Shown here piece after piece: positions 1 to 9,642 of a stretch of DNA of 64,000 bases (position 1 is its first letter; each line of letters begins with the position of its first letter). The stretch comes from Puniceicoccales bacterium Verruco_01 (lineage in GTDB: Bacteria; Verrucomicrobiota; Verrucomicrobiia; Opitutales; Oceanipulchritudinaceae): positions 62,001 through 126,000 of the forward strand of contig LVBV01000016.1 of NCBI GenBank assembly GCA_001604565.1. Direction: 5' to 3'. Made by a program: the position numbers and the translations under genes. The notes beneath the pieces were generated by a model. That model did no database searches and had not been told where the DNA came from. It saw only the letters and a program-made list of their open reading frames with translations.

Positions 1-543
1 GCAATCGGTTTCCCGGGCCTTCGCAAGGGCGTTTCTGCCGGTCTTCGGCACGTCCTTGCTGCCCCGCTCGCAATAAAACGCCACGCCCACCGCCTTCGCG
101 AGGGTTTCCAATTGATCGACAGCGGCGGGGCGGTAAGGGTCGCACGCCACGAGCATCGGCTTGTAGCCCTTCTTCTTGAGGAGCGCCGCCATCTTGCCCG
201 CCGTGGTCGTCTTGCCGGAGCCCTGCAGGCCGATCAGCATCACCTTGAGGGGCCGCTTGATGGAGAGTTCCTGCGTGCCTTCGCCCAGGAGCTTCACGAG
301 CTCGTCGTGAATGATTTTCACGATCTGCTGGCCGGGCGTGACGCTCTTGAGGACCTCCTGACCCGCCGCCTCCTTCTGGACGCGTTCCACGAACTCGCGA
401 GCCACGCGGAAGTGCACGTCGGCGGAAAGGAGCGCCGTGCGCACCTCGCGCAGGGCCTCCGCCATGTTCTCCTCGCTTAGCTTGCCCTGTCCGCGCAGGT
501 TTTTGAGGGCGTTCCCGATGCGGTCTGTGAGGTTCTCGAACAT
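1..543 (-). CDS. ffh: Signal recognition particle protein Ffh (C-terminal part outside window)
   Basis: This is the N-terminal 181 residues of the SRP GTPase that binds signal peptides on ribosomes and delivers them to FtsY at the membrane. The sequence opens with the helical N domain ([18 protein letters not shown]). The G domain follows, with the P-loop [15 protein letters not shown] and the [12 protein letters not shown] motif typical of SRP GTPases. The reading frame is still open at position 1, so the rest of the G domain and the methionine-rich M domain lie to the left. The start is the ATG at 543, which matches the usual family start. It is divergent from the CcsA-like gene. Confidence 0.96.
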   Translation of the reverse strand, partial: MFENLTDRIGNALKNLRGQGKLSEENMAEALREVRTALLSADVHFRVAREFVERVQKEAAGQEVLKSVTPGQQIVKIIHDELVKLLGEGTQELSIKRPLKVMLIGLQGSGKTTTAGKMAALLKKKGYKPMLVACDPYRPAAVDQLETLAKAVGVAFYCERGSKDVPKTGRNALAKARETDC

Positions 544-684
544 GGTGGCGGCTGGCTAAGGAGTTAAAGATTGTGCGGAAAGGCCATTAAGGCGGAGGGC
601 GGCGGCGTTTTCCAGTTCAAACGTGGACTTGGGCGCGATGCGTGCGCCGTTGCCTTCCGGCGAATCGCCCCTAGGATGGCGCGG

Positions 685-2226
685 ATGGAACCAGCCCCCG
701 AACCCCGCAACGAGACGCCCCGGAGCGCCCTTGTCCGCTTTTTTTCGGGCACGGGTTGCACGCTTTTGATTCTTTCGGCGGGGATCCTGCTCCTCTTTCT
801 CGCGTCGATCGACAGTGCCCGCTACGGGACGGAGATCGCCGCGAGGTCTTATTTTGGCAGTGTGATCGCCCTCTGGCAGTACCCGGTGGAGTGGCCGCTC
901 GGGAGCTTTCTCTCCTACCTTTGGGTTCCGCTCCCCGGCGCGCCGGTTGTGGCGCTGGCGGCCCTGGCGAACCTCGCGCTCGCCGGATGGAGCCGCATCC
1001 GCAGGCGCGGCGGGCCGCTCGTTGGCCGGATCGGCCTCGCAATGGTTCACTTCGGTCTGATTGGAGCCCTCTGCGGGTATGCGCTCCTTCTCTTCGGCTC
1101 TCCTGCGGCGCTCGTTGCGACGGAAGTTTCCGCATCGGTTGTCGTGGCGGGGCTCGTCCTTTTCTTTTCCCCAAGCCTTGCCGCGTCTTCCCGCAGGGAA
1201 ACGGCGCAGGAAAGGATGGGGACGTCCGAGCGGCTCTCGCGGAGCTGGCTCTTCGCCCCGGTCCTCGGCGCGTCGGCGGGCGCGTTCCTTGCGGTCTCCA
1301 ACGGTCCGGCGGCGATGGCGGCGCTCTACGGCGAGCGGCACATGGACCTTCTGCCGGTTCTCCTCTACGGCCCGGCGCTCTGCCTCTTTGTCGCCAACCG
1401 AATGAAAGGGGAAGGCATCCCCGAATGGCGGGAAAAACTGCCTTTCTCGCTCCTTTCCGGCGGCATCGTACTGCACAGCGCGCTGCTGGCCGTCCTCTGC
1501 GTTCTGTGGGGGCTGCCCCCGGTGACGGACCTGCATTCCTCGGCGCTCTTCGCTGGATGGGTTGGCGCACTGATCGCCGCCGCCGTGGAGAAGAAGCGCG
1601 GCGACGGCCTCGCCGGAATGGCGGCATGTCTTGCGGGCGGCCTCTCCCTCGCGGCAGGGTTCTTCATCGGTGCGGACTTTTCGAGACCGCTCGCCCCGGT
1701 CATCGCCTCGCGGACGTGGCTTGTCCTGCACGTCTGCACGATTGCGGCGGGCTACGGCGCGGCGATCCTCGCCGTGATTCTTGCCGATGTGACGATCCTA
1801 GCGCGGATTTTCCGGAAGGACGACGATCTGGCGCGGAAACTCTCTGGCTTACTCCTTGGGACTGTTGCGGCGGCGCTTGTCCTGACGGCGGCGGGAGTGC
1901 TCCTTGGCGGCTTCTGGGCGGAGGGGGCGTGGGGCCGGTTCTGGGGCTGGGACCCCAAGGAGAATGCGGCGTTGATGCTCGTTCTGTGGCTTGCCCTCAC
2001 CCTGCACGCGCGGCGTGGCGGTCATGTGGCGCTTGCGGGCTTTATGAACCTTGCGGCGCTTGCCGGCCTCTTCCTCGCATGGAGCTGGGCGGGCGTGAAC
2101 CTCATGGGCGTGGGCCTGCACAGCTATGGCTTCACCGGAGCCGGTGCATGGGCGACCTTGATCTACACGATTTTGCAGGGAGCCCTCGTCATTGCGGGAC
2201 TACGCGCGGCTCGCCCACGGAACTGA
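685..2226 (+). CDS. CcsA/ResB-like cytochrome c biogenesis membrane protein
   Basis: This is a polytopic membrane protein of about 513 residues. The C-terminal half has the CcsA/CcmF-family haem-handling signature WGRFWGWDPKENAAL (the WWD-type motif), followed by LALTLHARRG. It therefore probably passes haem to apocytochromes on the outer face of the membrane. The N-terminal 150 residues resemble a shortened ResB (LASIDSARYG..ARSYFGS), suggesting a CcsBA-type fusion with a reduced ResB part. I chose the ATG at 685, which has AGGA eight bases upstream; an ATG at 676 is also possible. It converges on nuoE with only 21 bases between the stops. No cytochrome gene lies beside it. Confidence 0.82.
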   Translation: MEPAPEPRNETPRSALVRFFSGTGCTLLILSAGILLLFLASIDSARYGTEIAARSYFGSVIALWQYPVEWPLGSFLSYLWVPLPGAPVVALAALANLALAGWSRIRRRGGPLVGRIGLAMVHFGLIGALCGYALLLFGSPAALVATEVSASVVVAGLVLFFSPSLAASSRRETAQERMGTSERLSRSWLFAPVLGASAGAFLAVSNGPAAMAALYGERHMDLLPVLLYGPALCLFVANRMKGEGIPEWREKLPFSLLSGGIVLHSALLAVLCVLWGLPPVTDLHSSALFAGWVGALIAAAVEKKRGDGLAGMAACLAGGLSLAAGFFIGADFSRPLAPVIASRTWLVLHVCTIAAGYGAAILAVILADVTILARIFRKDDDLARKLSGLLLGTVAAALVLTAAGVLLGGFWAEGAWGRFWGWDPKENAALMLVLWLALTLHARRGGHVALAGFMNLAALAGLFLAWSWAGVNLMGVGLHSYGFTGAGAWATLIYTILQGALVIAGLRAARPRN

Positions 2227-2247
2227 ACGGGCCTGCGTCGGATAATT

Positions 2248-2727
2248 TTACTTCGCCTCGGCCTTGATCTTGCGGGCGATCTCGCGGGCCTTGTCGGCGT
2301 CCACGTGCTGGTAGAGCGTCTCATCCACGAGGACGTTCGGGCCGGTGTGGCACGAGGCCAGACACTCCGCGAATTCGATCGTCACGAGACCATCCTTCGA
2401 AACTTCGCCGGGAGCCACGCCGAATTCCTCCTTGAAAACGTCGAGTATCGAGTAGCTGCCGTTCATCGCGCAGGAAAGCGTGCGACAGACGCGGATGTGG
2501 TGCTTGCCGAAAGGTTTGCGGCGGAAGTAGGGGTAGAAGGTGGCCACCTCCAGCACGTTCACCGGGGCGATGCCGAGCTTCGCGGCCACCCATTCCATCG
2601 CCTCGTCGCTCAGATAGCCCTGATCGGCCTGCACGGCGTGAAGCACGGGCAAAAGCGCGCTGCGCTTCTGCGGGTACTGGGGAATCACCTTTTCGATTTC
2701 GGCAAGGGTCTCGCTCTTGAGATTCAT
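2248..2727 (-). CDS. nuoE: NADH-quinone oxidoreductase subunit E (24-kDa 2Fe-2S subunit)
   Basis: This thioredoxin-fold subunit of respiratory complex I carries the N1a-type 2Fe-2S cluster of the NADH-input module. The four ligands are visible as C81-x4-C86 (CRTLSC) and C122-x3-C126 (CLASC). The spacing of 35 residues between the pairs is the family norm. Length (159 aa) is normal and the N-terminal helical region (LPVLHAVQADQGYLS) is conserved. It stands alone here, with no nuoF or nuoD next to it, and nuoB lies 24 kb away. The nuo genes are thus scattered, or the partners lie elsewhere. Confidence 0.95.
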   Translation of the reverse strand: MNLKSETLAEIEKVIPQYPQKRSALLPVLHAVQADQGYLSDEAMEWVAAKLGIAPVNVLEVATFYPYFRRKPFGKHHIRVCRTLSCAMNGSYSILDVFKEEFGVAPGEVSKDGLVTIEFAECLASCHTGPNVLVDETLYQHVDADKAREIARKIKAEAK

Positions 2728-2847
2728 GAGTGTCGGCGTCCGTGTACGGATATCGGAAAAAAGAACAACTTGCGCGGGTCCGGGTCAAGCCCGCAGGACG
2801 CGCGGGAAGGGGAATTGCCGCCGTCACGTTGAGCGGGAAAAGCGGAA

Positions 2848-3513
2848 TTACGCCCCGCCGGTCGGACGCGCGGGTGCCTGGACGATGCCCTGCTCGATGG
2901 CGAAGCGCGTGATGCTGGCCACGTCGTGCAGGTCCAGTTTGCGCATGAGGTTCGTGCGGTGGTTTTCCGCCGTCTTCACGGAGATGCCGAGCTTGGTGGC
3001 GATCTCCTTGGTGGAGTAACTTTCGGCGATGAGTTGGAGGATTTCGCGCTCGCGGCTCGTGAGAAGGCCGATGGCGCTGCGCTGACCGACCATCGGGCCG
3101 GTCATCACCTCGCGCAGAATGCGGGCCACCTCCGGGCCGAAGTAGCTGCCCCCGCGCGAGACCACGCTGATCCCGCGGCGCAGTTCCGAAAGCGGCGCGC
3201 TCTTGCCCACAAAGCCGTGCGCTCCCGCCTCCAGCAGTTCGCGCAGCAGCATCGGGTCCTCATAGCCGGAAAAAACGAGAACGCGCGTATCGTGCAACTG
3301 GCGGGAGAAGCGGCGGAGAACCTCCGTCCCGTTCAGCCCCGGGAGCATCACGTCCAGAATCACAAAGTCGGGCTTCAGCCTCAGGCAGGTCTCGCACGCC
3401 TCGTGGCCGTCGCCCACCTCGGCGACGACCTCAAGCTGCGGGTCCAGCTTGACGACCTGGGCCACCATCTCGCGGACGGCGGTCTGGTCCTCTATGATGA
3501 CGGTTCGTATCAT
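2848..3513 (-). CDS. NarL/FixJ-family response regulator
   Basis: This is a two-domain transcription regulator of 221 aa. The receiver domain has the acidic pair E8/D9, the phosphoacceptor D54 (VILDVMLPG), a switch S82 and K104 (GFVGKSAP). The C-terminal LuxR-type helix-turn-helix reads [39 protein letters not shown]. It should be phosphorylated by a histidine kinase and bind DNA as a dimer. No kinase gene is adjacent, so it is an orphan and its target is unknown. It is transcribed in the same direction as nuoE, 120 bases upstream of that start. Confidence 0.94.
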   Translation of the reverse strand: MIRTVIIEDQTAVREMVAQVVKLDPQLEVVAEVGDGHEACETCLRLKPDFVILDVMLPGLNGTEVLRRFSRQLHDTRVLVFSGYEDPMLLRELLEAGAHGFVGKSAPLSELRRGISVVSRGGSYFGPEVARILREVMTGPMVGQRSAIGLLTSREREILQLIAESYSTKEIATKLGISVKTAENHRTNLMRKLDLHDVASITRFAIEQGIVQAPARPTGGA

Positions 3514-3660
3514 GTTCCCGGGAGTGCCTGTAAAACCCCGCCACCCCGAATGAGGGCGGCATTTCCTTCATGCAGGTTACGCATCCCCTCCATTTCCGCA
3601 ACCAGAAACCACCTAGTCCCGATATTCAGGGTTTTTTGACAGTTGCGGCAGATGGACAAT

Positions 3661-5502
3661 TTATCCGGCGTCCTCGTTTTCCTCGCGCTCGTCACGCTGG
3701 CTGCGCTTGCGCTCGAACTCGTCGAGGATTCGTTTGCGCATGCGGATATAGTGTGGCGTGGCCTCCACGTATTCGTCGGGCTCGATGTATTCGATGGCCC
3801 GCTCCAGCGAGAATTCCACGGGCGGGGCGATGATGAGTTTTTCGTCGCTTCCTGCCGCGCGGACGTTCGTCAACTGCTTGGCCTTGGTGGGGTTCACCGG
3901 CATCTCCTTCTTGCGCGGGTTCTCGCCCACGATCATGCCGTTGTACACCGCGTCGCCGTGCTTGACGAAGAGCCGTCCGCGCTCCTGAAGGGTGAAGAGG
4001 GAGTAGGCGTTCGCGTCGCCGTTGGCCATCGAGACGAGGACGCCCGTCTGGCGCGTGACGACCTCGCCCGCGTGCGGCGCGTAGGAATCGAAGAGCCGGG
4101 TCATGACGCCGCGTCCGCTCGTCTGGTTGGAAAGGTCGGACTCAAAGCCGATGAGGCCGCGCGTGGGGGCCACGGCGACGAGGGTGACGCCGCCCGTTCT
4201 GTGCTGCATGTCCTCGACGCGCGCCTTGCGTTTGGCGAGGTTTTCGAGGATCGGGCCCATGTCGGCGGTGTCGATGTCCACCCAGATGCGCTCGAAGGGC
4301 TCTAGCTTCTGGCCGTTTTCGCCCTCGTGGAAGATAACGGTGGGGCGCGAGACGAGAACCTCGTAGCCCTCGCGGCGCATCTGCTCGACAAGAATCGCGA
4401 TCTGCATCGAGCCGCGCGCGGTGACGGTGAAGTGTGTGCTCTCGGTGCCGTCGCGCATCCGCAGGGAGATGTTGGTCTTCATCTCGCGCGTGAGACGCTC
4501 GCGAATCTGGCGGCTCGTCACATATTTGCCGTCGCGCCCTGCGAGCGGGCCGTCGTTCACGGCGAATTCCATCTCGATCGTCGGAGGGTCGATATCGACG
4601 AAGTGCATCGGTTTGGTCTCGGGGTCGGTGGCGAGGGTTTCGCCGATATCGGCGTCGTCAAAGCCCGCCGAGATGCCCACGATGTCGCCCGCGCCGCCCT
4701 TGCCGCTTTCGAGCGTCTGCATGCCCGTGTATTCAAAGACTTTGGTAACCTTCGACTTCTGCACCGTGCCGTCGCGCAGGATGCGGCAGATGGGGTCGCC
4801 GATGGCGATCTGTCCGCTTAAGATCTTGCCGACGGCGATGCGTCCCACGAAGTCGCTCCACTCGATGTTGGAAACGAGCATGCGGAAAGCGCCGTCCTCA
4901 ATTGTCGGGGCGGGGATGTATTGCATCACGGCCTCGAAGAGAGGCTCCATGTTGACGCGGGGATCGGTCAGCTTCTTCGCGGCCCAGCCGTCGCGGGCGC
5001 TCGCGTAAATGAAGGGGGCGTCGAACTGCTCGTCCGTGGCGCCCAGTTCCAGCAATAGTTCGAGAACCTGTTCGTGCACCCAGTCGGGCCGGGCGTTCTC
5101 GCGGTCCACCTTGTTGATGACGACGACAGGCTTCAAGTGATTGGCCATCGCCTTGGCCAGAACGAAGCGCGTCTGCGCCTGCGGGCCGTCGAGGGCATCC
5201 ACAAGAAGCAGGACGCCGTCCACCATCTTCATCACGCGCTCCACTTCCGCGCCGAAGTCCGCGTGTCCGGGGGTGTCCACGATGTTGATCGTGTTGCCCT
5301 TCCAGCGGACGGATGTGTTTTTCGCACGGATCGTGATGCCCTTTTCGCGCTCAAGGTCCATCGAGTCCATCACGCGTTCGTCCACCTGCTGATTCTCGCG
5401 AAAGGCTCCGCCCTGACGCAGCAGCTTGTCCACGAGCGTGGTCTTGCCGTGATCGACGTGCGCGATGATCGCGATGTTCCGGATATTTTCCGCCTTCTTC
5501 AT
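3661..5502 (-). CDS. typA: Ribosome-associated GTPase TypA/BipA
   Basis: This 613-aa translational GTPase is built like EF-G and acts on the ribosome in stress adaptation and large-subunit assembly. The G1 motif AHVDHGKTT is at residues 14-22. The switch region carries DTPGHADFG and G4 is NKVD. The BipA-specific C-terminus ([19 protein letters not shown], then [19 protein letters not shown]) follows the EF-G-like domains III and V. I place the start at the ATG at 5502, preceded by GGGGGAA, instead of an upstream in-frame start that would add a non-conserved 18-residue leader. Acidic, low-complexity residues end the protein. Confidence 0.97.
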   Translation of the reverse strand: MKKAENIRNIAIIAHVDHGKTTLVDKLLRQGGAFRENQQVDERVMDSMDLEREKGITIRAKNTSVRWKGNTINIVDTPGHADFGAEVERVMKMVDGVLLLVDALDGPQAQTRFVLAKAMANHLKPVVVINKVDRENARPDWVHEQVLELLLELGATDEQFDAPFIYASARDGWAAKKLTDPRVNMEPLFEAVMQYIPAPTIEDGAFRMLVSNIEWSDFVGRIAVGKILSGQIAIGDPICRILRDGTVQKSKVTKVFEYTGMQTLESGKGGAGDIVGISAGFDDADIGETLATDPETKPMHFVDIDPPTIEMEFAVNDGPLAGRDGKYVTSRQIRERLTREMKTNISLRMRDGTESTHFTVTARGSMQIAILVEQMRREGYEVLVSRPTVIFHEGENGQKLEPFERIWVDIDTADMGPILENLAKRKARVEDMQHRTGGVTLVAVAPTRGLIGFESDLSNQTSGRGVMTRLFDSYAPHAGEVVTRQTGVLVSMANGDANAYSLFTLQERGRLFVKHGDAVYNGMIVGENPRKKEMPVNPTKAKQLTNVRAAGSDEKLIIAPPVEFSLERAIEYIEPDEYVEATPHYIRMRKRILDEFERKRSQRDEREENEDAG

Positions 5503-5617
5503 GCCATGTTCCCCCGGACCGCGTTTCGCGATCCATAAAACCGTCCAGTGTGTCACGCCGGTCGGGGAAAAGCAAGGAGCGTCCGCGAGCCAGAAAAAAC
5601 GCTTCGCCCGTACATTC

Positions 5618-5650
5618 GGACGCCCGACGGATGGGGTCCGTCGGGCGTCC
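5618..5650 (-). terminator. Intrinsic terminator of the Ig-repeat gene operon
   Basis: A perfect 14-bp inverted repeat (GGACGCCCGACGGA with its complement, loop TGGGG) lies 50 bases past the stop of the leftward Ig-repeat gene. On the minus strand a run of six T follows after about 16 bases. That is somewhat far, but the stem is very stable and the position fits transcription termination. Confidence 0.7.
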
Positions 5651-5700
5651 CGGTGTCTTTCGTGTATGGGTAAACGCGCTTTCTCCGTGGAGGAAACGCG

Positions 5701-8481
5701 CTACGGACGCAGCGTCATGACGACCTGCGTCTGAAGATGGTTCGTGTCCCCCTTGAAGCAGAGACCGCTTGCAATCATCGTCTGGCCGATCTCGGCAACC
5801 GGCTTGTCGAGATGGACGCGCAATGTCGTCGACTGGTCGTTCGAGGCAACGATTGTCACGCTGTCGACCTTGGCGGGCCCCTGATAGTAATAATGGAAGG
5901 GCTGTTTGGCGGTGTCGGGATCGAGCGCGCCGTTGAAAATGAGTTCAACTGTGTCCTTCGTCCCGGCGACAAGACGGCAGGAAAGCGCCGAGAGGTCGCT
6001 CGACGGGGTAGGATTGCTCCTCAGCTGGAACTGCTGGCTCTTGGCGTAATCCGCCACGTTCCCCACCATGTCCGCCAGTTTGGAGGCCACGACGTAGATG
6101 CGCTCTCCGGGAACCGCCGTCGCGTTGAGGGTGAGGGTGATCTTGGAGGCGTCGCGCTCCGAAATCTCCACCGCCGAGACGGGGATCGCTCCCTCGCGCA
6201 GGTCCGAATAGACCGCGAAGGCGCTTGCCGTCACCGTCTTCTTGTCGAGCGGCTTGCTGAAGGAAAGCTCCACATGGACGCCGTCGGTGGAGCGTCCGGA
6301 ATTGATCGTCGGGGGATTTGTGTCCTCCACGCCGTCGAAGATGAATTCCCCCGTCGCGGGGGCGTCCGCCGGGATCTTATTGCCCACGAGGTCCGCGACG
6401 CCGGTCGCCGTTACCTTGTACTTGTTCCGGTGCATGGGGCTCGTGGAAAGGCGCACGGTGTACTTGTCGGAGGAAACCTCCGCGCGGGAGATCTCCACCT
6501 CGCCGTCCTCGCCGCCCGAGACGGCGGTCTTCATCACCACCATCCTGAAATTCGACGCGGAGACGCTGGCCGGATCGACGGGCTCGCCGAAGGTGACGCT
6601 CACCTGAATCTGCGAATCCCAGCGCGCTTTGGCGATCGTTGGCGGAACAACGTCCTCGTAGATGAAGGGAACCTCGTAACTGTCGCGGTGGAAGTTGCCG
6701 GAAACGGAGGCGTCGCGGATTCCGCGATCGACCGTGAGCGTGTAATTGCCCTTGTTGACGAAGCCCTTGTCGATGCCGGCGGCGTTCAGTTTCTCGAAGG
6801 TGACGGTGACGGAATTGTCGACCGCGTTGTAGGCGGCATTCTTGGCGAGATATCCCTCGATGCGGTAGTTGGAAGGGTTTTCCGCGCTGTCCTTGTTCAG
6901 GGGCTCGTCGAAGCGGATCTTGAGCTTGCGGGAGTCCGCGCCCTCGGCGCCCACGTCCCAGGCTCCGCCCTCGCGGCGGGCCACGGTCGGCGGGACGGTG
7001 TCCCTGTAGTCGAAGCTCTTCACAAGATCCGGGACGATGGCGTTGTGCCGCAGGCTCGTGTCCGCGACGTTCCGGATCGTGAGGCGGTAGGTGGCCCCGT
7101 CCTTCATCGGCGCGGCGAGAGCCAGGTCCAGCGTCCTGCCGTCCTCCGAGAGGGTCCAGCCAGTGATCTCCACTGGGATGTTGTCACCGGTGAGAACAAA
7201 GGAATTGGTCGCCTCCTGTCCCGCTGTGATGCGGATCGAGGCGGGGTCCAGCTTTTCCGTCCAGAGGATGCGGATGTTTCTCGGGGTGTCCTCGTGGGAG
7301 TCGGGGCCCGTCGCGCGGGTCGTGAAAATGGCGTCCGAGCGGCCTTCGGCGACGATCGCGGGCGGATCGGTGTCCAGAAGCGCGATGCCAAGGCCCGCCA
7401 GCGCGCCGACAATAAGAACTCCCGCCGCCGCAAGGGAGGCGTAGAGCTTCACCGGAGTTGCCCGCGCTTCGAGCTGTTCCGCCGCCGTGGGCTCGACGAT
7501 CGTGCGGCCCTCCGCGTCCGTCTGTGGCGCGGGCAGGCCTAGAATGCTGTCTGGGACGAGGGCGACGCAGCTCTCGTAGTCGTCCGATGCGGAATTGACG
7601 ATGAGGAGCTTTCCGGCGGAAAGATAGTAGCTCTTCGCGCTCTTCTGGAGGCTCGGCACACGCAGTGCCGTCCGCAACTCCTTTTCGTATGCGGAAAGTC
7701 CCACTGCGTCGGGGTACGCTTCCTCGCAGTATTTCCGCGCAGCGTCCGCAAAGGCCTTGATCTCGGCCTTGGAAAGGTGCTTGAGCTTCTTCGCGGGAGG
7801 CACGGGGATGCGGCGGCCCTTGGAGACGAGCTCGCGCAACCGACCGTCGCCCCCGCGCACCTCGGTTGCCATGAACCGGGCGAGGGGATGCTGCGAGCGG
7901 TCGAGGAGCTTGAGCGCCTCAAGCCGCCTAGCCTGCGCGCCCATGATGCGGCTCTTGAGTTTCTCGACGATCGTCGGGCCCTCGTAGCCGCGGAAGGGAG
8001 CCAAGGGAAGAGCGGAATTCTCCTTCTCCTCCACGCCCCAGAGGATGGCGAGCCTGCGGTCCTCCGGCGGGCCGTACACGACGTAGGCCTGCGGGTCCAG
8101 GTCCGGGTCCGGCAGGCGGAAACCCTGCCGCAGCTTGAGCTCGAAGTCCGTCGCGCGCGGGTTCGAGAGGAACTCGCCCGCCGCCGCCTCGAAGTCCGCC
8201 ACAAGGCTCGCCGGGAGGTATTCCAGCGGTGCGGCGTCGCGTTGGAAGGCGGAAAGGTCATAGACCACCTCCTGCAGGGCCTTGCCCCGGTTGTCGGTGC
8301 CGTTTTCCGCCAGCTTCGCAGGGGCCAGATACGCCGTCAGCCGTTCGCGGGGATTGGCCACGATGCGGAGCAGGTCCTTCTGGAAGTAGTTCCCGATGCG
8401 GTCGGGAGTGTGAATGAGGAAGAAGGGGCGGCGGATCGCTCGCGTGACGCTCGCCGGAATGGAAGGGGATGTGTCGTCCAT
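5701..8481 (-). CDS. Membrane-anchored protein with about five SbsA-type Ig-like domains
   Basis: This 926-aa protein has three parts. Residues 1-340 form a soluble domain I do not recognise (opening PFFLIHTPDRIGNYFQKDLL). One transmembrane helix spans about 347-370 (SLAAAGVLIVGALAGLGIALL). About five tandem Ig-like (Big_5/SbsA) repeats follow, each recognisable by an edge strand and loop such as RFDEPLNKDSAENPSNY, SVTFGEPVDPASVSASNF or SFSKPLDKKTVTASAF. With no N-terminal signal peptide, the likely topology is a cytoplasmic N-domain and periplasmic Ig repeats. It is the last gene of the leftward arm with the SrfB/SrfC-like genes, 33 bases after the preceding stop. The likely role is structural or adhesive; this is inference. 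Confidence 0.75.
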   Translation of the reverse strand: MDDTSPSIPASVTRAIRRPFFLIHTPDRIGNYFQKDLLRIVANPRERLTAYLAPAKLAENGTDNRGKALQEVVYDLSAFQRDAAPLEYLPASLVADFEAAAGEFLSNPRATDFELKLRQGFRLPDPDLDPQAYVVYGPPEDRRLAILWGVEEKENSALPLAPFRGYEGPTIVEKLKSRIMGAQARRLEALKLLDRSQHPLARFMATEVRGGDGRLRELVSKGRRIPVPPAKKLKHLSKAEIKAFADAARKYCEEAYPDAVGLSAYEKELRTALRVPSLQKSAKSYYLSAGKLLIVNSASDDYESCVALVPDSILGLPAPQTDAEGRTIVEPTAAEQLEARATPVKLYASLAAAGVLIVGALAGLGIALLDTDPPAIVAEGRSDAIFTTRATGPDSHEDTPRNIRILWTEKLDPASIRITAGQEATNSFVLTGDNIPVEITGWTLSEDGRTLDLALAAPMKDGATYRLTIRNVADTSLRHNAIVPDLVKSFDYRDTVPPTVARREGGAWDVGAEGADSRKLKIRFDEPLNKDSAENPSNYRIEGYLAKNAAYNAVDNSVTVTFEKLNAAGIDKGFVNKGNYTLTVDRGIRDASVSGNFHRDSYEVPFIYEDVVPPTIAKARWDSQIQVSVTFGEPVDPASVSASNFRMVVMKTAVSGGEDGEVEISRAEVSSDKYTVRLSTSPMHRNKYKVTATGVADLVGNKIPADAPATGEFIFDGVEDTNPPTINSGRSTDGVHVELSFSKPLDKKTVTASAFAVYSDLREGAIPVSAVEISERDASKITLTLNATAVPGERIYVVASKLADMVGNVADYAKSQQFQLRSNPTPSSDLSALSCRLVAGTKDTVELIFNGALDPDTAKQPFHYYYQGPAKVDSVTIVASNDQSTTLRVHLDKPVAEIGQTMIASGLCFKGDTNHLQTQVVMTLRP

Positions 8482-8514
8482 GATGAAAACAGGTGGAGAT
8501 GGGATAAAGGGAAG

Positions 8515-9621
8515 TTAGCCGGTTGTCACCTTCGCGCGGTAGAGGATGCGCTCCTTGCCGGAGCTCTTGTCTGCCACAAGCCACGAGAGGGGCCGCGCCA
8601 CGCTCATGCGGTTGCCGGAATCGACCTTCTCCATCGTATCGGTGTTGAGGCGCTCGTTCGGGAAGATGGCGCGGATTTCAAGGCCCGGGTAATGCGCCGA
8701 GGCATCGTCCTTTACGGCGCGCAGGATCGCCGAGACGGGGTCCAGCCGGTCCGCCTCGGGAACGTCGTCCTGTGCGTAGAGCCATGCGTAGAGGTTTGCG
8801 GAAAGTTCGTTCACAAACGCAGCATGACGCTCTACATCCCCCTCGCGACGCTGGGGCTGGCCGCAGAAGGCAAGGAGCGAGGAGGCCAGGCGCAGCGCCT
8901 CGGGCCTGCCTGCCGCGAGGGATTTGGAGAGGCTCGTTTTCCACGCGGGATAATTCTCGCTCGCACGGACGCTCGTGGGCCAGAAGGCGTCGTCGGCGGA
9001 GCCGGAGGCGGTGGGCGCGGCGCGCGTCGCGGCAAGATTCTGCACGGCGGCCTCGATCGCGGCGAGGCGTTCCAGAAGCTCTCTTGGCACGGCGGGAGAA
9101 GGCGCCTCGGTATTCTTTTGCGGGGCAGCGCGGGAAAGAACGTTCATGCGGTCCTCGATGCGGGCCAGCGCCGCGGACAGGCCGGGGTTGGACCCGTTGC
9201 CGGAAGACTGGGGCGAGGCCGGCGCGTTCGGGATCTGCCCGATCGCCCCGAGGATGTGCGGGATGCGCAGGAACACGAGCAGGGCCATCGCCGCCGCCAC
9301 GAGGCTTGCGACGACGCCGGCGACCGACGCGAGGCGAAGGGAGCGGTGCACCTCGCCCACGGAGCGCGCGAGGGTCGCGCCCTGACGGTCGATGCGTTCC
9401 TCAAGGTCCCTCTTTGTCGCGGCTAGGGCGGTGGAGGCGCTCTCCGTGCTCTGACGGATGGCGGTTGTGTTCGCATCGACGCGGGCGGCCAGCTCCTGCA
9501 CGGGCGTGGGATCGCCGGAGGATGCGTCCTGTGCGGGAACGGATTGCGCGAAGAACACCCCCGCCAGAAGGGCGGCAAGGGCGGCGGTCTGGCGGACGGG
9601 AAGAAGTGCGGGAACTTTCAC
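8515..9621 (-). CDS. Signal-peptide and single-TM protein of the SrfB/SrfC-like locus
   Basis: This 368-aa protein is not assignable to a family I know. It begins with a clear signal peptide (VRQTAALAALLAGVFFAQSVPAQ). A helical segment follows (QELAARVDANTTAIRQSTES..LEERIDRQGATLARSV), which looks like a short coiled coil. One transmembrane helix lies at about 100-120 (VAGVVASLVAAAMALLVFL). The C-terminal half is soluble and has a proline/serine-rich linker. It sits 21 bases after the SrfB-like stop and 33 bases before the Ig-repeat gene, so it is almost certainly co-transcribed. It may link the cytoplasmic ATPases to the envelope. Confidence 0.65.
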   Translation of the reverse strand: MKVPALLPVRQTAALAALLAGVFFAQSVPAQDASSGDPTPVQELAARVDANTTAIRQSTESASTALAATKRDLEERIDRQGATLARSVGEVHRSLRLASVAGVVASLVAAAMALLVFLRIPHILGAIGQIPNAPASPQSSGNGSNPGLSAALARIEDRMNVLSRAAPQKNTEAPSPAVPRELLERLAAIEAAVQNLAATRAAPTASGSADDAFWPTSVRASENYPAWKTSLSKSLAAGRPEALRLASSLLAFCGQPQRREGDVERHAAFVNELSANLYAWLYAQDDVPEADRLDPVSAILRAVKDDASAHYPGLEIRAIFPNERLNTDTMEKVDSGNRMSVARPLSWLVADKSSGKERILYRAKVTTG

Positions 9622-9642
9622 CGTGCCTTTCTCCTTTTGTGG

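Noticed and set aside
556-1731. Long antisense frame opposite the CcsA-like gene
   Set aside because: Its protein is Arg/Pro/Glu-rich without hydrophobic pattern, a typical GC-driven shadow of the real gene.
3510-3695. Small minus-strand frame of 61 codons before the response regulator
   Set aside because: It has a CRNCQ pair, but no ribosome site and no family pattern, and it overlaps the regulator start; likely chance.
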